Source: Ga0077555 sp050250755 (GTDB lineage: Bacteria > Pseudomonadota > Alphaproteobacteria > Rhizobiales > Hyphomicrobiaceae). From it: DNA of 64,000 bases. A program made the translations under genes and the position numbers. Under the pieces are notes generated by a model. That model saw only the letters and a list, made by a program, of their open reading frames with translations. It made no database searches and was not told where the DNA came from. Positions 54,270-63,583 of this stretch are shown piece after piece. Position 1 is the first letter of the stretch, and each line of letters starts with the position of its first letter. The DNA lies in the NCBI GenBank assembly GCA_050250755.1, contig JBFWOB010000034.1, positions 4,322-68,321 on the forward strand. Direction: 5' to 3'.

Positions 54270-56134
54270 AAGACCTCCATGCATTCTTCCGCGCGCGTCG
54301 TCAAAGTGAGCGATCCGAGCGCCCCACTTTCATCCGGAGTCCATGCCACCTCACAACCGAGCCTCTTCGCATGTCTGTCGATGGCGGCGATCTCCATTTG
54401 CCGGATGAGCGAAGCCAGCTCCGCGACGCCGTGCTCCGCAAAGATTTCCGACAAGAGACACCGCGTGACCGTGAGCTCGAGCCGTGCCGCGTCTCCCGCC
54501 TGCGAGAATTGATAAATGCCCAGACGGCGATAGGCTTCGAAATAGCCCGCCACGTAGATCAGGAATATGCGCTTCGCATCGGGCTGGACCGCAAATACGG
54601 TTGAGCTCGGCCAAAGCCAGTTCATCTCCATGGCCCCGGTATCGAGGAACATCGCTCTGTAGAGTGCATAGGCTCTCTCGCGCCCCAAGAGCTCTCGGGA
54701 GAGGCCATAACCCGCGGCGAACATAGCCATGTCGCGCGCAATGGCTCGTGACGGCCGTCCTGTATTCCTGATCAGGAAGTTCCGCGTCTCAATGTATGCC
54801 TTGCGCCAGCGTCGAACGAAGCCGAGCATCACGACGGGCCGGCGTAGCCGACCGACCACGGACCTCAAGGCCGACCAAAGCTCGGAGCTCCGCAGGAGAT
54901 ACAGTTGCCGTGCCTGTATCTCATGAGGGACTTCTGCGTCATACCAGCAGCGACCGAAGTTCCTGAGGCCCTGAGGCGTGCCGTCCGCCGGGCTCGACGC
55001 CTCCCACTCCGGACCATCAGTGATGATGATGCCTCGCGTTGCGAGATCCTTCGCCAACCCGGGCAGTCGGGCGTAGACGCTCTCAAAGGGCCAGACGCCT
55101 CCTCCTGCGGTGATCTCGTCGCGAAGTATGCGCAGCGTTGCGGCGCTGGCGAAGGCAGCCGTCAATGCCGGCGCGGGATATTCCCCAGTCAACGCCTGGC
55201 ATTGCGCCTTGCCGCGCTCGGCGACCAGGGACGTCAGGGCCGAGCTTTTCCGACGGCGGGCTGCCGAGGGTGCACTGGCTCTCATCAGCCGGGCCAGCGC
55301 GCGGTCACCCCACCACCCGCACCCGCAGCGCGCAAGCAATGCGCCGAGACGCGCCATCGCCGTCGGCAAGAACTGTACGTGGTAGCGAACGTCCAGCGTC
55401 GGAACGGAGCCCACTGCGGCGTACAGCGGAACCGTCACCGCCTCCGGCGAGGAGAACGGCAACGTTCCCACCGGAGCTGGCATACCCGGAAAGCGGTAAC
55501 GACTCCCCGAACCGCTCCACACTGCATTTCTCCATGCGGTCGTGCCCCCCTCCACACAGGCGACACGTTGACGGAAGGCCGCACTCAGCACGTGGCTGCT
55601 GGCTGGGCCGCCAGCCGTCTTGGCGCCCATGTAGAGGCGAACGCGGCAGCCGTCGTCCGCTGCCGGCTGCTGCTCGAGCAACCTCAGCAGTAGCAAGGTC
55701 GAGAGCCCCGGCAGCAGCCCGAAACCCGTGAAAAGATCTACGCCCCGGGCTCGCGCTTCATCATGCAGGGCGAGCAATTCGACAGTCGCATCGATCGCGT
55801 CGTTGATGTCGAGACAAGACACGCCAGCTTCGATGCAAAGCGCCGCAACACGCGCGCCAAGCAGCCTTGTCGGCCCCGCGGCGTTGACGACGAAGTCGAA
55901 CCCCGCCACCAGCGCCGCCGCGCAGGCATCGGAAACGTCCAGCTTAAGCGTTCTGCATTTCAGAGATTCCGCAAACGCACTGTCCGGATGGCGACCCGCC
56001 AGGGTGATTTCCACCTCGTCGCCGAGGTGGCGGCACAGATCGCGCGCGATCTGGCGGCCGACGCACCCGAAACCGCCGACGATCACGACCTTCCACGGCA
56101 TTTCCGCGCAAGGACGTACCTCATGCGATGGCAT
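54266..56134 (-). CDS. Saccharopine-dehydrogenase-like protein with a C-terminal extension
   Basis: The N-terminal two thirds belong to the saccharopine dehydrogenase NAD(P)-binding family: a Rossmann opening MPWKVVIVGGFGCVGR, then VVNAAGPTRLLG and GLLPGLSTLLLL. The remaining part (roughly residues 420-622) is an all-helical region with LTVTRCLLSEIFAEHGVAEL, which resembles the tail of the ATC-hydrolase family (L-2-amino-thiazoline-4-carboxylate hydrolase). The usual catalytic-type cysteine after the PEL-like turn is replaced. The ATG at 56134 has a GGGGAGGA site and is preferred to a frame to 56191. A reductase or binding role on the azoline product is inferred. Confidence 0.7.
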   Translation of the reverse strand: MPSHEVRPCAEMPWKVVIVGGFGCVGRQIARDLCRHLGDEVEITLAGRHPDSAFAESLKCRTLKLDVSDACAAALVAGFDFVVNAAGPTRLLGARVAALCIEAGVSCLDINDAIDATVELLALHDEARARGVDLFTGFGLLPGLSTLLLLRLLEQQPAADDGCRVRLYMGAKTAGGPASSHVLSAAFRQRVACVEGGTTAWRNAVWSGSGSRYRFPGMPAPVGTLPFSSPEAVTVPLYAAVGSVPTLDVRYHVQFLPTAMARLGALLARCGCGWWGDRALARLMRASAPSAARRRKSSALTSLVAERGKAQCQALTGEYPAPALTAAFASAATLRILRDEITAGGGVWPFESVYARLPGLAKDLATRGIIITDGPEWEASSPADGTPQGLRNFGRCWYDAEVPHEIQARQLYLLRSSELWSALRSVVGRLRRPVVMLGFVRRWRKAYIETRNFLIRNTGRPSRAIARDMAMFAAGYGLSRELLGRERAYALYRAMFLDTGAMEMNWLWPSSTVFAVQPDAKRIFLIYVAGYFEAYRRLGIYQFSQAGDAARLELTVTRCLLSEIFAEHGVAELASLIRQMEIAAIDRHAKRLGCEVAWTPDESGALGSLTLTTRAEECMEVL

Positions 56135-57284
56135 GATCGTCCTCCCCGAAGACGTCACTCGCGCTCGCATTCCGCTCGTAGCCATAGGCATCCAGTGCGG
56201 TCAGAATTGCGGTTGGCTCGACAGCTTCGTGCAGCATGGCAATGCCCGGCCTGACGCGGCCGGGCGCAAGTAGCATGCTGGTGACAAGGGCTGCTATCCG
56301 TCCTGTCGCCAGATAGGTGTCGCCGAACCGCATCGAGCCTTCGACCCGCAGGAGCTTTCCATTCCGAAGGCCTTCCAGCTCACACAGAATTACGAACGCC
56401 GCGGGCTGCTTTCGCCCGTCGGCTGCGCTCGCCCAGGCGAGCGATCTGGCTGCGAGATGCTTGGACCATCGCCAGCGATGAAGCGCGAGGCATTTCGCGA
56501 GCCCGAGTACCACGCCGCTCCTGCGCCCATGGTTTCCACCCCAAACCAATACAGTCGGAATCGCCTCTCGCGCCGCGATCCGCGCAAGCTCCTCGGCATG
56601 GAACAGAGCAACTGTCGTCCGTGCCAGTCCTCCGCCCGGATCCAGCCTTCGCAGCGACTTGCGAAACGGCACCGGCACATGGGCACCATCCGAGATGTAG
56701 CCCGCACGCCGCTGGACGCCGAAGTCCCCAAGACTGTCGATGATGTCGAGTGCGGATGCGAGGGACCATCTGTCGGTACCGACATAGACACACTCCAGGC
56801 GCTCGACCCTGTCCAGAAACGACGATGCAAGAAACGCCGGCAGGACGCCGGAGATACCGGGCAGCAAGCCGGCATTGAAGACGAAGCGCAGCCCTCTTTC
56901 CGTGACGTCCCGGTCAAGCGATTGCAAGGCACGCGCGAGACGATCATAGCCGCCGGGGTCGACATAGTCGGCCCCGGCAGCGAGCGCCACGCGGGCGATA
57001 CGATCGCCGATCATGTATGAGGGACCCGCGCAGTTCACGACCACGGAAAGACCATTTGCGAAGCGATCCAGTGCTTTCGCGTCGAGGACGTCGACGGCGG
57101 TCGTCTCGATCCGCGCCCGCCCCCTCTCGCTAGCCGCGGCCTGCAAGTCCGGCAGAGGGTGTCGTCCGCCAAGCACGAGCGTCACCCCTTCCGTCTGCGC
57201 CAGTACGTTTGTCACGACCCGGCCGACAGCCCCCGAGGCGCCGATGATTCCGATGCGGTGATCTTGACCTGACACGGCGGTCAC
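56121..57284 (-). CDS. Saccharopine-dehydrogenase-family NAD(P)-binding protein
   Basis: This 387-residue reductase-like protein has a Rossmann motif IGIIGASGAVGRVVTNVLAQ, VVVNCAGPSYMIGDRIA and a GLLPGISGVLPAFLA segment as in its longer neighbour. The start is GTG (57284) overlapping the NRPS stop. It is immediately followed by the longer paralogue, so they probably act together. Members of the family include saccharopine reductases and trans-acting enoyl reductases in lipid synthesis. In this locus reduction of an azoline or keto intermediate is a reasonable guess. Confidence 0.8.
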   Translation of the reverse strand: MTAVSGQDHRIGIIGASGAVGRVVTNVLAQTEGVTLVLGGRHPLPDLQAAASERGRARIETTAVDVLDAKALDRFANGLSVVVNCAGPSYMIGDRIARVALAAGADYVDPGGYDRLARALQSLDRDVTERGLRFVFNAGLLPGISGVLPAFLASSFLDRVERLECVYVGTDRWSLASALDIIDSLGDFGVQRRAGYISDGAHVPVPFRKSLRRLDPGGGLARTTVALFHAEELARIAAREAIPTVLVWGGNHGRRSGVVLGLAKCLALHRWRWSKHLAARSLAWASAADGRKQPAAFVILCELEGLRNGKLLRVEGSMRFGDTYLATGRIAALVTSMLLAPGRVRPGIAMLHEAVEPTAILTALDAYGYERNASASDVFGEDDHAIA

Positions 57285-60200
57285 GCTCCGCCGAGAGCCA
57301 CCGTGCGCACAAATCGCCGCAAGCGATCGCTTAGTTGAGACAGATGGGTCTTTATGAGCATGTGCCGTCCCGGCATCATTTCAATCGACGCCTTATCGAG
57401 GAACGGCCGCCAGGCCTCCATGCCCTGCCGCACCTCCAGATCTTCCTCATCCTCGCCGACCAGAACCAGGGCCGGCCCCCCGACACCTGTGGCGACGTCG
57501 AAATGGTAGTCGAGCATCGATTGCGATTGGAGCTTCAGCAGACGGATGTAATCGTCGAGCTCAGCATCGCTGAACTGATTCTCAGCAAAGCCGTAAGTGC
57601 TGCGCGAATAGTCGATGATCTCGCCAGGGCTGGCCTGCACGACCCAGTCCAGCTCGCGGCGCGCGCCGGGGGGCGAAGAAGCCACCAGGATCAGGCCGGC
57701 GGCCGGACGATCCCAATCGCGAAGGTGGCGGGCTGCTTCATAAGCGACATATCCGCCATACGAATAGCCGCCGAGGACGATTGGAAGATCAGTTCCCAAC
57801 CCGCGAACGGCGTCCGCCAGGGCCAGCCCAAGGTCGGCAATCGACGGCACCTCGCTCGCATCAGGGGCAGCCGGCTCGAGCGCAAGCACCTCCAATTCAT
57901 CGCCGAGCGCACGCGCGAGATCGAGGAATGCGGACGAGTTCCCGCAAGCATACGGCACGAGAACGAGCCGCGCCTTCGCGTTCGCCGCGGATGTGATACG
58001 GGTGAGCTCGGGTGTGGCGGTCGATGTATCCCTGCGACCGTCGAGGAAATCGGCAGCCGATGCGATGGTCTGATGCGCGAAGGCTTCGCGCAATCCGAAG
58101 TTCTCGAGCCCCTCCTCGCGGCAACGCAGGATCAGGCGCATCGCCTTGAGCGAGTCCCCGCCGAGGTCCCAGAAATTGTCGACTACACCGAACTGGTTGT
58201 GGCCCAGCACCTCGCACCAGATGGCGTGCAGCGTGCGCTCCGTCTCGCTGCGCGGAGCGACCAAGCTCGCCGAGCCATCCACCGCAATGACGACGTCTGG
58301 AAGCGCTTTGGAATCGAACTTGCCGCTTGGCGTCCGCGGCAGCTTCTCGAGCCACTGGAAGTGCGCCGGGACCATGTGCCGGGGCAACTGACCGGCCAGT
58401 TGTTTACGCAGATCCGGTGCAGGAACCCTGCGGCCATCACTCGTCGTGTAGAAAGCGACGAGCTGCTTTTGTCCTGACGTATCGGGACGCGCAACGACGA
58501 CCGCCTGCGCAATCATGGTGTTTGTGCACAACGCCGCTTCTATCTCGCCGGCCTCGATGCGATAGCCGCGCAGGTTGATCTGGTGATCCTGCCGTCCGAG
58601 AAACTCGACGTTGCCGTCGTCCCAGAGGCGCGCCATGTCGCCCGTGCGGTACATCATGGCCTCCGGACGAAAGGGATCCGGCACGAACGCCGCCGCCGTT
58701 CGTTCGGGCTTGCGGTGATAGCCGACAGCAACACCATCGCCACCGATGCATAGCTCGCCTGCAACGCCGGGCAGGCAGAATCGGTCCTGCTTGTCGAGGA
58801 TATAGAACGTGTTGTTGGCGAGCGGCTTGCCGATCGGAACGGTCTTCATCTCGATACGTCCGCTGGGCGCGACCGAGATTGGGAAGAAGCTCGATGCGAC
58901 ACTCGTTTCCGTCGGTCCGTACTCGTTGATGAATCGATGCTCCGGATAGAAATCCAGCCAGAGATTGAGATCCTTCGCATTGATCACCTCTCCGCCAAGC
59001 ATGACGCGCATGTCCGGGTGCATCGGCAGCGGCCGGTCCGCACGATCAAGGTATGCACGCGCGCTGGCGATCAGCGAGAAATGCGACGGCGTCACATTCA
59101 GGAATGTGATCTGCTTGCGGCTGATGAAATCGAGAAGCGTCTCCACATCGCGCGTGCGCTCTTCGTCGAGAATGTGAAGCACGGCGCCTGCCAGCAGCGG
59201 CACCCAGTTGCTGGCGAGCGTCATGTCGAACGAGTAAGATGTGACGAACGCGAAGCGGTCGTCGTGGGAGATCGAGAACTCCGTCCGCACCCAGTTGAGG
59301 AAGTTCATGATATTGCGGTGGCGGATCATGACGCCCTTCGGGGCGCCGGTCGAACCCGACGTGTAGATCATGTACGCAAGATCATCGATGGAGACGCTTT
59401 TGGCGACCACGGCGGGCTGCGCCTCGATCTGTCGCCGGCCGAGAATCCGCAAGCTGCCCGCGCTCTCCTCCGCGCCATCGGAATCAAGGGCAACCGCCAT
59501 CGTCAGTGCGGCGGTCTTGCCCTCTGCGAGTTGTCGCAAATGCCGCTTCTGGCAGAGTAGAATGCGCGCCTCGCAATCATCGATCATGTAGGCGATGCGC
59601 TCGGTCGGATAATCGGGATCGATCGGAACATAGGCGCATCCCGCCTTCATGACCGCCAACTGCGCAATGATCATCTCAGGCGAACGATCGAACAGTAGCG
59701 CCACGAAGCGGGAAGGGCCCGGGTCGTTGGCAAGAATGAGATTGGCGAGGCGATTTGCTGCCTCGTCAACCTGGCGATAGGTCATCTGCACATCGTCGAA
59801 CGTCAAGGCCAGGCTGTCGGGCGCCTTCCGGACTTGATCTTCGATAGCGCCGTGGATGGTCGTAGCCGGCGTCGGAGCGGTACTGTCGTTGAGCTGCTCA
59901 ATGAGTGCGCGATGCTTATCCAGCATGAGCAGCGCATCGTCGAAGCGTGGCGGGGAGAAGTCGCCCTTACGATAGTCGGTATAGAGCGAGCGGAGAATGC
60001 GCTCGTATTGCTCGGCGAGCGTTTCCATGAACGCGTCGTCCAGGAGGCCGCGTACGTAATTCCAGTTGAGGTAGTACTCGCCCTCGAAATCATAGAGAAC
60101 CAGATCGATGAACGTCCCTGGCGCGCCCGTGCGGAAATGTGGCTTGCTGGCCTTTACGCATTGGATGCCGTCGTTTCCATCGGCGTAGACACCGATCGAG

Positions 60201-63200
60201 TTGCTGAAGATCAACGAGCTCATCGAGCCCGATTGCGCGCCGTCCCGGCTGGCGATGAGGCGCGACAATTCTATCGAGGACACGGGATTGGAAAGCAGTT
60301 CGCGCGTGAACGCCTCGACGCGCATGGCGATCGCCATGACCGGCTCGTCGGCGCTCGTGCGGATGCGCACCGGGAAGATGTCGATAAAGCTTCCCATCAC
60401 CTTCCGCGCGCCCGAAAAATATTGCTCGCGATTAAAGACGGGCATGTTGATGATCAAATCGTCCTGGTTCGACCAGGTATTGACGAGCTTGAAATAAGCG
60501 GCGAGCAACAGCGAGTTGAGGCTCACCGCATGACGGCCTGCCAGGTTGACGAGAGTCTCCATCATGCCGGGATCGAGCATGCGGTAGCGTGTCTCGAAGA
60601 GGACGGGGTCTATGGCTGCAGGATCCTGCAAGAACGGCAGCATCGCCTTGGGCGGCAGGTCCGAGAACACACCGAGTTGGAACTCCATTGCCCGGCGATA
60701 CGATTTTGTGCGCTGCCGTGCCTGCTCAATTAGGACGTAGTCGCGGAAACCCAGTAGTGCAGTCTCTCGGCCGGATAAGGCCCCAGAAACGCCGCTCTCT
60801 TCGTCGTAGGCGCGGAACAGTTCCTCCACGAGGTGCATGAAGCTGTAGCCGTCCACAAGGAAATGATCGATGTCGAAGAGAAACGCAAAGCTCTGCTCAC
60901 CTAACCGATAGAGTTCGCATGCGAAGAGGGGCCAGCGATCGATTTCGAAGCGAATGTCATTCATGTCGCGCCCGCGCCGTGTAAGCAATGCGCGCTGCTC
61001 GTCGGGTTGCAGGTGCCGGATGTCATGATCTCCGACCTGGAACGGAGGAACACGATCCAGGATCCTGAGCCGCGGCCGGTCGAAGCTCTCGTCGATCACA
61101 GCGCGCAGCATGGGATGGCGTGCGATGAGACGGTCAAACGCCTTCTCGAGTTTCCGCGGCTCGATTTCACCCCTGAGCAGCAACTCCAGGAAGATGAAGC
61201 AACTGAGCTTGGACGGCTCGTTGCGGACGAAGCCCTTGCGATGAAAGTAAAGCGTCTCCTGGAAATTCATGAGCGGGAACGGCTCGTGCGTGCGATCGGA
61301 GCCAACGCCCAGACGCTCGCTCACCTGCTTTGCAATGTCGCTGATCGTATCGCCGGCAACAGCAGTGGCATCCTGCTCATCGAGACCGAACACGCGAGCT
61401 ACCTCGCCGAAAAGCGCAAGAACATCCTTCAAGGTTGGCAGGACCGAGGTGAGGCGCTGTGTAATGCTCACCTCCCTCGCCTCGTGGGCAAGCGCGTCCT
61501 TGACGATTGTCAGGACGATCTGCTCGACCTCGTTGGTGGGTGGCTCAATGCTGAAATCGCGCGCGGCGAGGCTTTCGATCTGTGATCCAAGTGTTGGATA
61601 GAGATATGTGAAGTTCGGCTCGATCCGAAACCTCAGCGCTTCTTCGAATCTCAGTTGCAGCAAGCTGGCCTTGATCGAGTTGCCGCCAAGCTCGAAGAAC
61701 CCTGACATGCCGTCGAGGTCCTCGGTTGGTACCGTCAGAATCTCGCTCCACACATGGCGCGCCAACTTTTCGATCGAGACGCGGTCACGCTGGACGGAAT
61801 GCGACTGGGTTTGGCCCATGGCTGATGAGACATCGATGCGCCCCTCCGCAAAGTCACCTTTCAGGAAGCGATCGCGGAGCACGCGCCGCATGAGCTTCCC
61901 GCTTGAGGTACGCGGAACGTCCTTGCCGGCAATGAGGACGACATGATCGATCGGAAATCCGGCCAGATCGTTCACCGTCGAGCAAACTGTCGAGATCAAA
62001 GCGCGCCGCTTTTCCTCGTCACCGCGCATCGGAACGATGAAGAGCGCAATTTCGTCCTTTGCCGTCGCAGGATTGTAGAAGCCGGCCACACCGACGAAAC
62101 GAAAGGCTTCGAGCGTCCCTGGCGCAGCCTTCCAGACCATCTGCTCGATGTCGTAAGGGTAGTGGTTGTGCCCGTTGACAATGATGAGCTCCTTGAGCCG
62201 TCCAGTAATGTAAAGGTCGCCGTCGTCGTCCAAGAACCCGAGGTCGCCGCTGTTGAACCAGCCGTCTTTCAGAACTTCCGCCGATGCTTCGGCATTCCGG
62301 TAGTAGCCCGATGTGATGTGATCGCCAGAAATCTCGACGGTACCGATGCGATTTGGCCCGAGGGGCACACCATTCTGATCGACGATGCGCAAGCCATAGC
62401 TTTGGTCCGTCTGCCCGACAGATGCGAACTCGGCAGCATTGGGAGAACCGGCGTCGACAGGCTTGACCTCGCCGCGCTGCACGAGCGCGTCGCGATCAAG
62501 GATGAGTGTCTTGAAGGGCGCCTCGAGAGCACTTGCCGTGGCCCCCATCGTCGTTTCCGTCAGGCCGTAGCCAGCAACGAAGATGTTCTGCTTCAACCCG
62601 TTCCCCGACAGGCACTCGATGAACTTCCTGCACGCGCGCGGCTGCACCATTTCGGCGCCGATCATCATCGCGCGCAGTCCCGACAGATCCCATGGCCCCC
62701 GCGTCTTCTGGTAACGCAGCTCGAGATAGCCGAGCAGATGGTCGAGCGCCGTCGGGGTAGTATTGGTCAGCGTGGCGCGATGCTCGTGCAGTTTATCGAG
62801 CCACAGCGCCGGCCGGCGCGCGAAATGGTTATGATCGATACGCACCTGCTTCACGCCTGATCCGAGCGCCGCGATGTGCCCCCAGAAAAGGCCGAAGTCG
62901 TGGAAATATGGCATCCACGTAACGAGCGTATCACCCGGGCGCACTTTCATCACGTGCACCTGCGCCCGGATGTTCGACAACAGGTTGGTATGCGAGAGCA
63001 TGACGCCCTTGGGCTGGCCGCTGCTGCCCGACGAAAACTGCAGGATCGCCATCTCGTCGCGGTTGATGACGGGGAGATCGGGTTCCCCGGGATTCAGGCG
63101 TGCGTCAGCGAGGATCTCGTCGGCAAAGATCAGCTGCTCGTCGTTGTTATCGAGGATGTCGCGCATCGTTCCGGCCAGTTTCGCCTTTCGGCTGTCGAAA

Positions 63201-63583
63201 ACGACCGGTCGACCGAGGCGCTGCGCGACGTTGCGGATCTTGTCCGCTTCCATTGTGTCGAGGCGTGCAGCAAGAGGTGCCGCCAGAGGCGCCGGAACGA
63301 TGCCCGCGACCATGCAGCCCCAGAACATCGGAACAAACATGCGCGTCGATTCGATGACGAAGATCAGGACATCGCCGGGCCGATGCCCACGCCGTTGCAG
63401 AGCCGCCGCAACATGATGCGCCTCTTTGCGAATGTCCGCGTGACTGGTTGCGTGTTCCTCGCCCGTCTCAGGATCCACATGCACAATGGCGGTTTCGGGG
63501 AACCGGCGCGCAGCGACATCCAGCAGATCCGGCAACGTCGCCACGAACGAAAAGGCATCTCCGAACTGCGAGGCGATGTTCAT
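57281..63583 (-). CDS. Single-module NRPS: FAAL-ACP-(ACP-like)-Cy-A-PCP-TE
   Basis: This 2100-residue megasynthase should build a fatty acyl-amino acid heterocycle. Residues 1-575 are a fatty acyl-AMP ligase (SSGSSGQPKGVMLSH, GYGLTETT, TGRLKELIIVNGHNHYP). Residues 600-675 are ACP with Ser636 (FFELGGNSIKA). Residues 685-758 look like a second ACP without the serine (T717 in its place). Residues 765-1205 form a condensation/heterocyclisation domain with DHFLVDGYS (907-915), LLLAAYFKLVNTWS and PVFNRE. Residues 1235-1765 are an adenylation domain (YTSGSTGAPKG, NEYGPTET, RGYRIEAGE). PCP carries Ser1811 (DLGGDSLKA). Residues 1870-2095 are the thioesterase with Ser1941 (GYSYGG) and His2074. The gene starts the minus-strand transcript, which continues through both reductases and the LCMT-like methyltransferase. 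Confidence 0.9.
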   Translation of the reverse strand: MNIASQFGDAFSFVATLPDLLDVAARRFPETAIVHVDPETGEEHATSHADIRKEAHHVAAALQRRGHRPGDVLIFVIESTRMFVPMFWGCMVAGIVPAPLAAPLAARLDTMEADKIRNVAQRLGRPVVFDSRKAKLAGTMRDILDNNDEQLIFADEILADARLNPGEPDLPVINRDEMAILQFSSGSSGQPKGVMLSHTNLLSNIRAQVHVMKVRPGDTLVTWMPYFHDFGLFWGHIAALGSGVKQVRIDHNHFARRPALWLDKLHEHRATLTNTTPTALDHLLGYLELRYQKTRGPWDLSGLRAMMIGAEMVQPRACRKFIECLSGNGLKQNIFVAGYGLTETTMGATASALEAPFKTLILDRDALVQRGEVKPVDAGSPNAAEFASVGQTDQSYGLRIVDQNGVPLGPNRIGTVEISGDHITSGYYRNAEASAEVLKDGWFNSGDLGFLDDDGDLYITGRLKELIIVNGHNHYPYDIEQMVWKAAPGTLEAFRFVGVAGFYNPATAKDEIALFIVPMRGDEEKRRALISTVCSTVNDLAGFPIDHVVLIAGKDVPRTSSGKLMRRVLRDRFLKGDFAEGRIDVSSAMGQTQSHSVQRDRVSIEKLARHVWSEILTVPTEDLDGMSGFFELGGNSIKASLLQLRFEEALRFRIEPNFTYLYPTLGSQIESLAARDFSIEPPTNEVEQIVLTIVKDALAHEAREVSITQRLTSVLPTLKDVLALFGEVARVFGLDEQDATAVAGDTISDIAKQVSERLGVGSDRTHEPFPLMNFQETLYFHRKGFVRNEPSKLSCFIFLELLLRGEIEPRKLEKAFDRLIARHPMLRAVIDESFDRPRLRILDRVPPFQVGDHDIRHLQPDEQRALLTRRGRDMNDIRFEIDRWPLFACELYRLGEQSFAFLFDIDHFLVDGYSFMHLVEELFRAYDEESGVSGALSGRETALLGFRDYVLIEQARQRTKSYRRAMEFQLGVFSDLPPKAMLPFLQDPAAIDPVLFETRYRMLDPGMMETLVNLAGRHAVSLNSLLLAAYFKLVNTWSNQDDLIINMPVFNREQYFSGARKVMGSFIDIFPVRIRTSADEPVMAIAMRVEAFTRELLSNPVSSIELSRLIASRDGAQSGSMSSLIFSNSIGVYADGNDGIQCVKASKPHFRTGAPGTFIDLVLYDFEGEYYLNWNYVRGLLDDAFMETLAEQYERILRSLYTDYRKGDFSPPRFDDALLMLDKHRALIEQLNDSTAPTPATTIHGAIEDQVRKAPDSLALTFDDVQMTYRQVDEAANRLANLILANDPGPSRFVALLFDRSPEMIIAQLAVMKAGCAYVPIDPDYPTERIAYMIDDCEARILLCQKRHLRQLAEGKTAALTMAVALDSDGAEESAGSLRILGRRQIEAQPAVVAKSVSIDDLAYMIYTSGSTGAPKGVMIRHRNIMNFLNWVRTEFSISHDDRFAFVTSYSFDMTLASNWVPLLAGAVLHILDEERTRDVETLLDFISRKQITFLNVTPSHFSLIASARAYLDRADRPLPMHPDMRVMLGGEVINAKDLNLWLDFYPEHRFINEYGPTETSVASSFFPISVAPSGRIEMKTVPIGKPLANNTFYILDKQDRFCLPGVAGELCIGGDGVAVGYHRKPERTAAAFVPDPFRPEAMMYRTGDMARLWDDGNVEFLGRQDHQINLRGYRIEAGEIEAALCTNTMIAQAVVVARPDTSGQKQLVAFYTTSDGRRVPAPDLRKQLAGQLPRHMVPAHFQWLEKLPRTPSGKFDSKALPDVVIAVDGSASLVAPRSETERTLHAIWCEVLGHNQFGVVDNFWDLGGDSLKAMRLILRCREEGLENFGLREAFAHQTIASAADFLDGRRDTSTATPELTRITSAANAKARLVLVPYACGNSSAFLDLARALGDELEVLALEPAAPDASEVPSIADLGLALADAVRGLGTDLPIVLGGYSYGGYVAYEAARHLRDWDRPAAGLILVASSPPGARRELDWVVQASPGEIIDYSRSTYGFAENQFSDAELDDYIRLLKLQSQSMLDYHFDVATGVGGPALVLVGEDEEDLEVRQGMEAWRPFLDKASIEMMPGRHMLIKTHLSQLSDRLRRFVRTVALGGA

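Noticed and set aside
59834..60733. 299-codon plus-strand frame opposite the NRPS
   Set aside because: It lies wholly antisense to the conserved Cy domain and has no recognisable domain.
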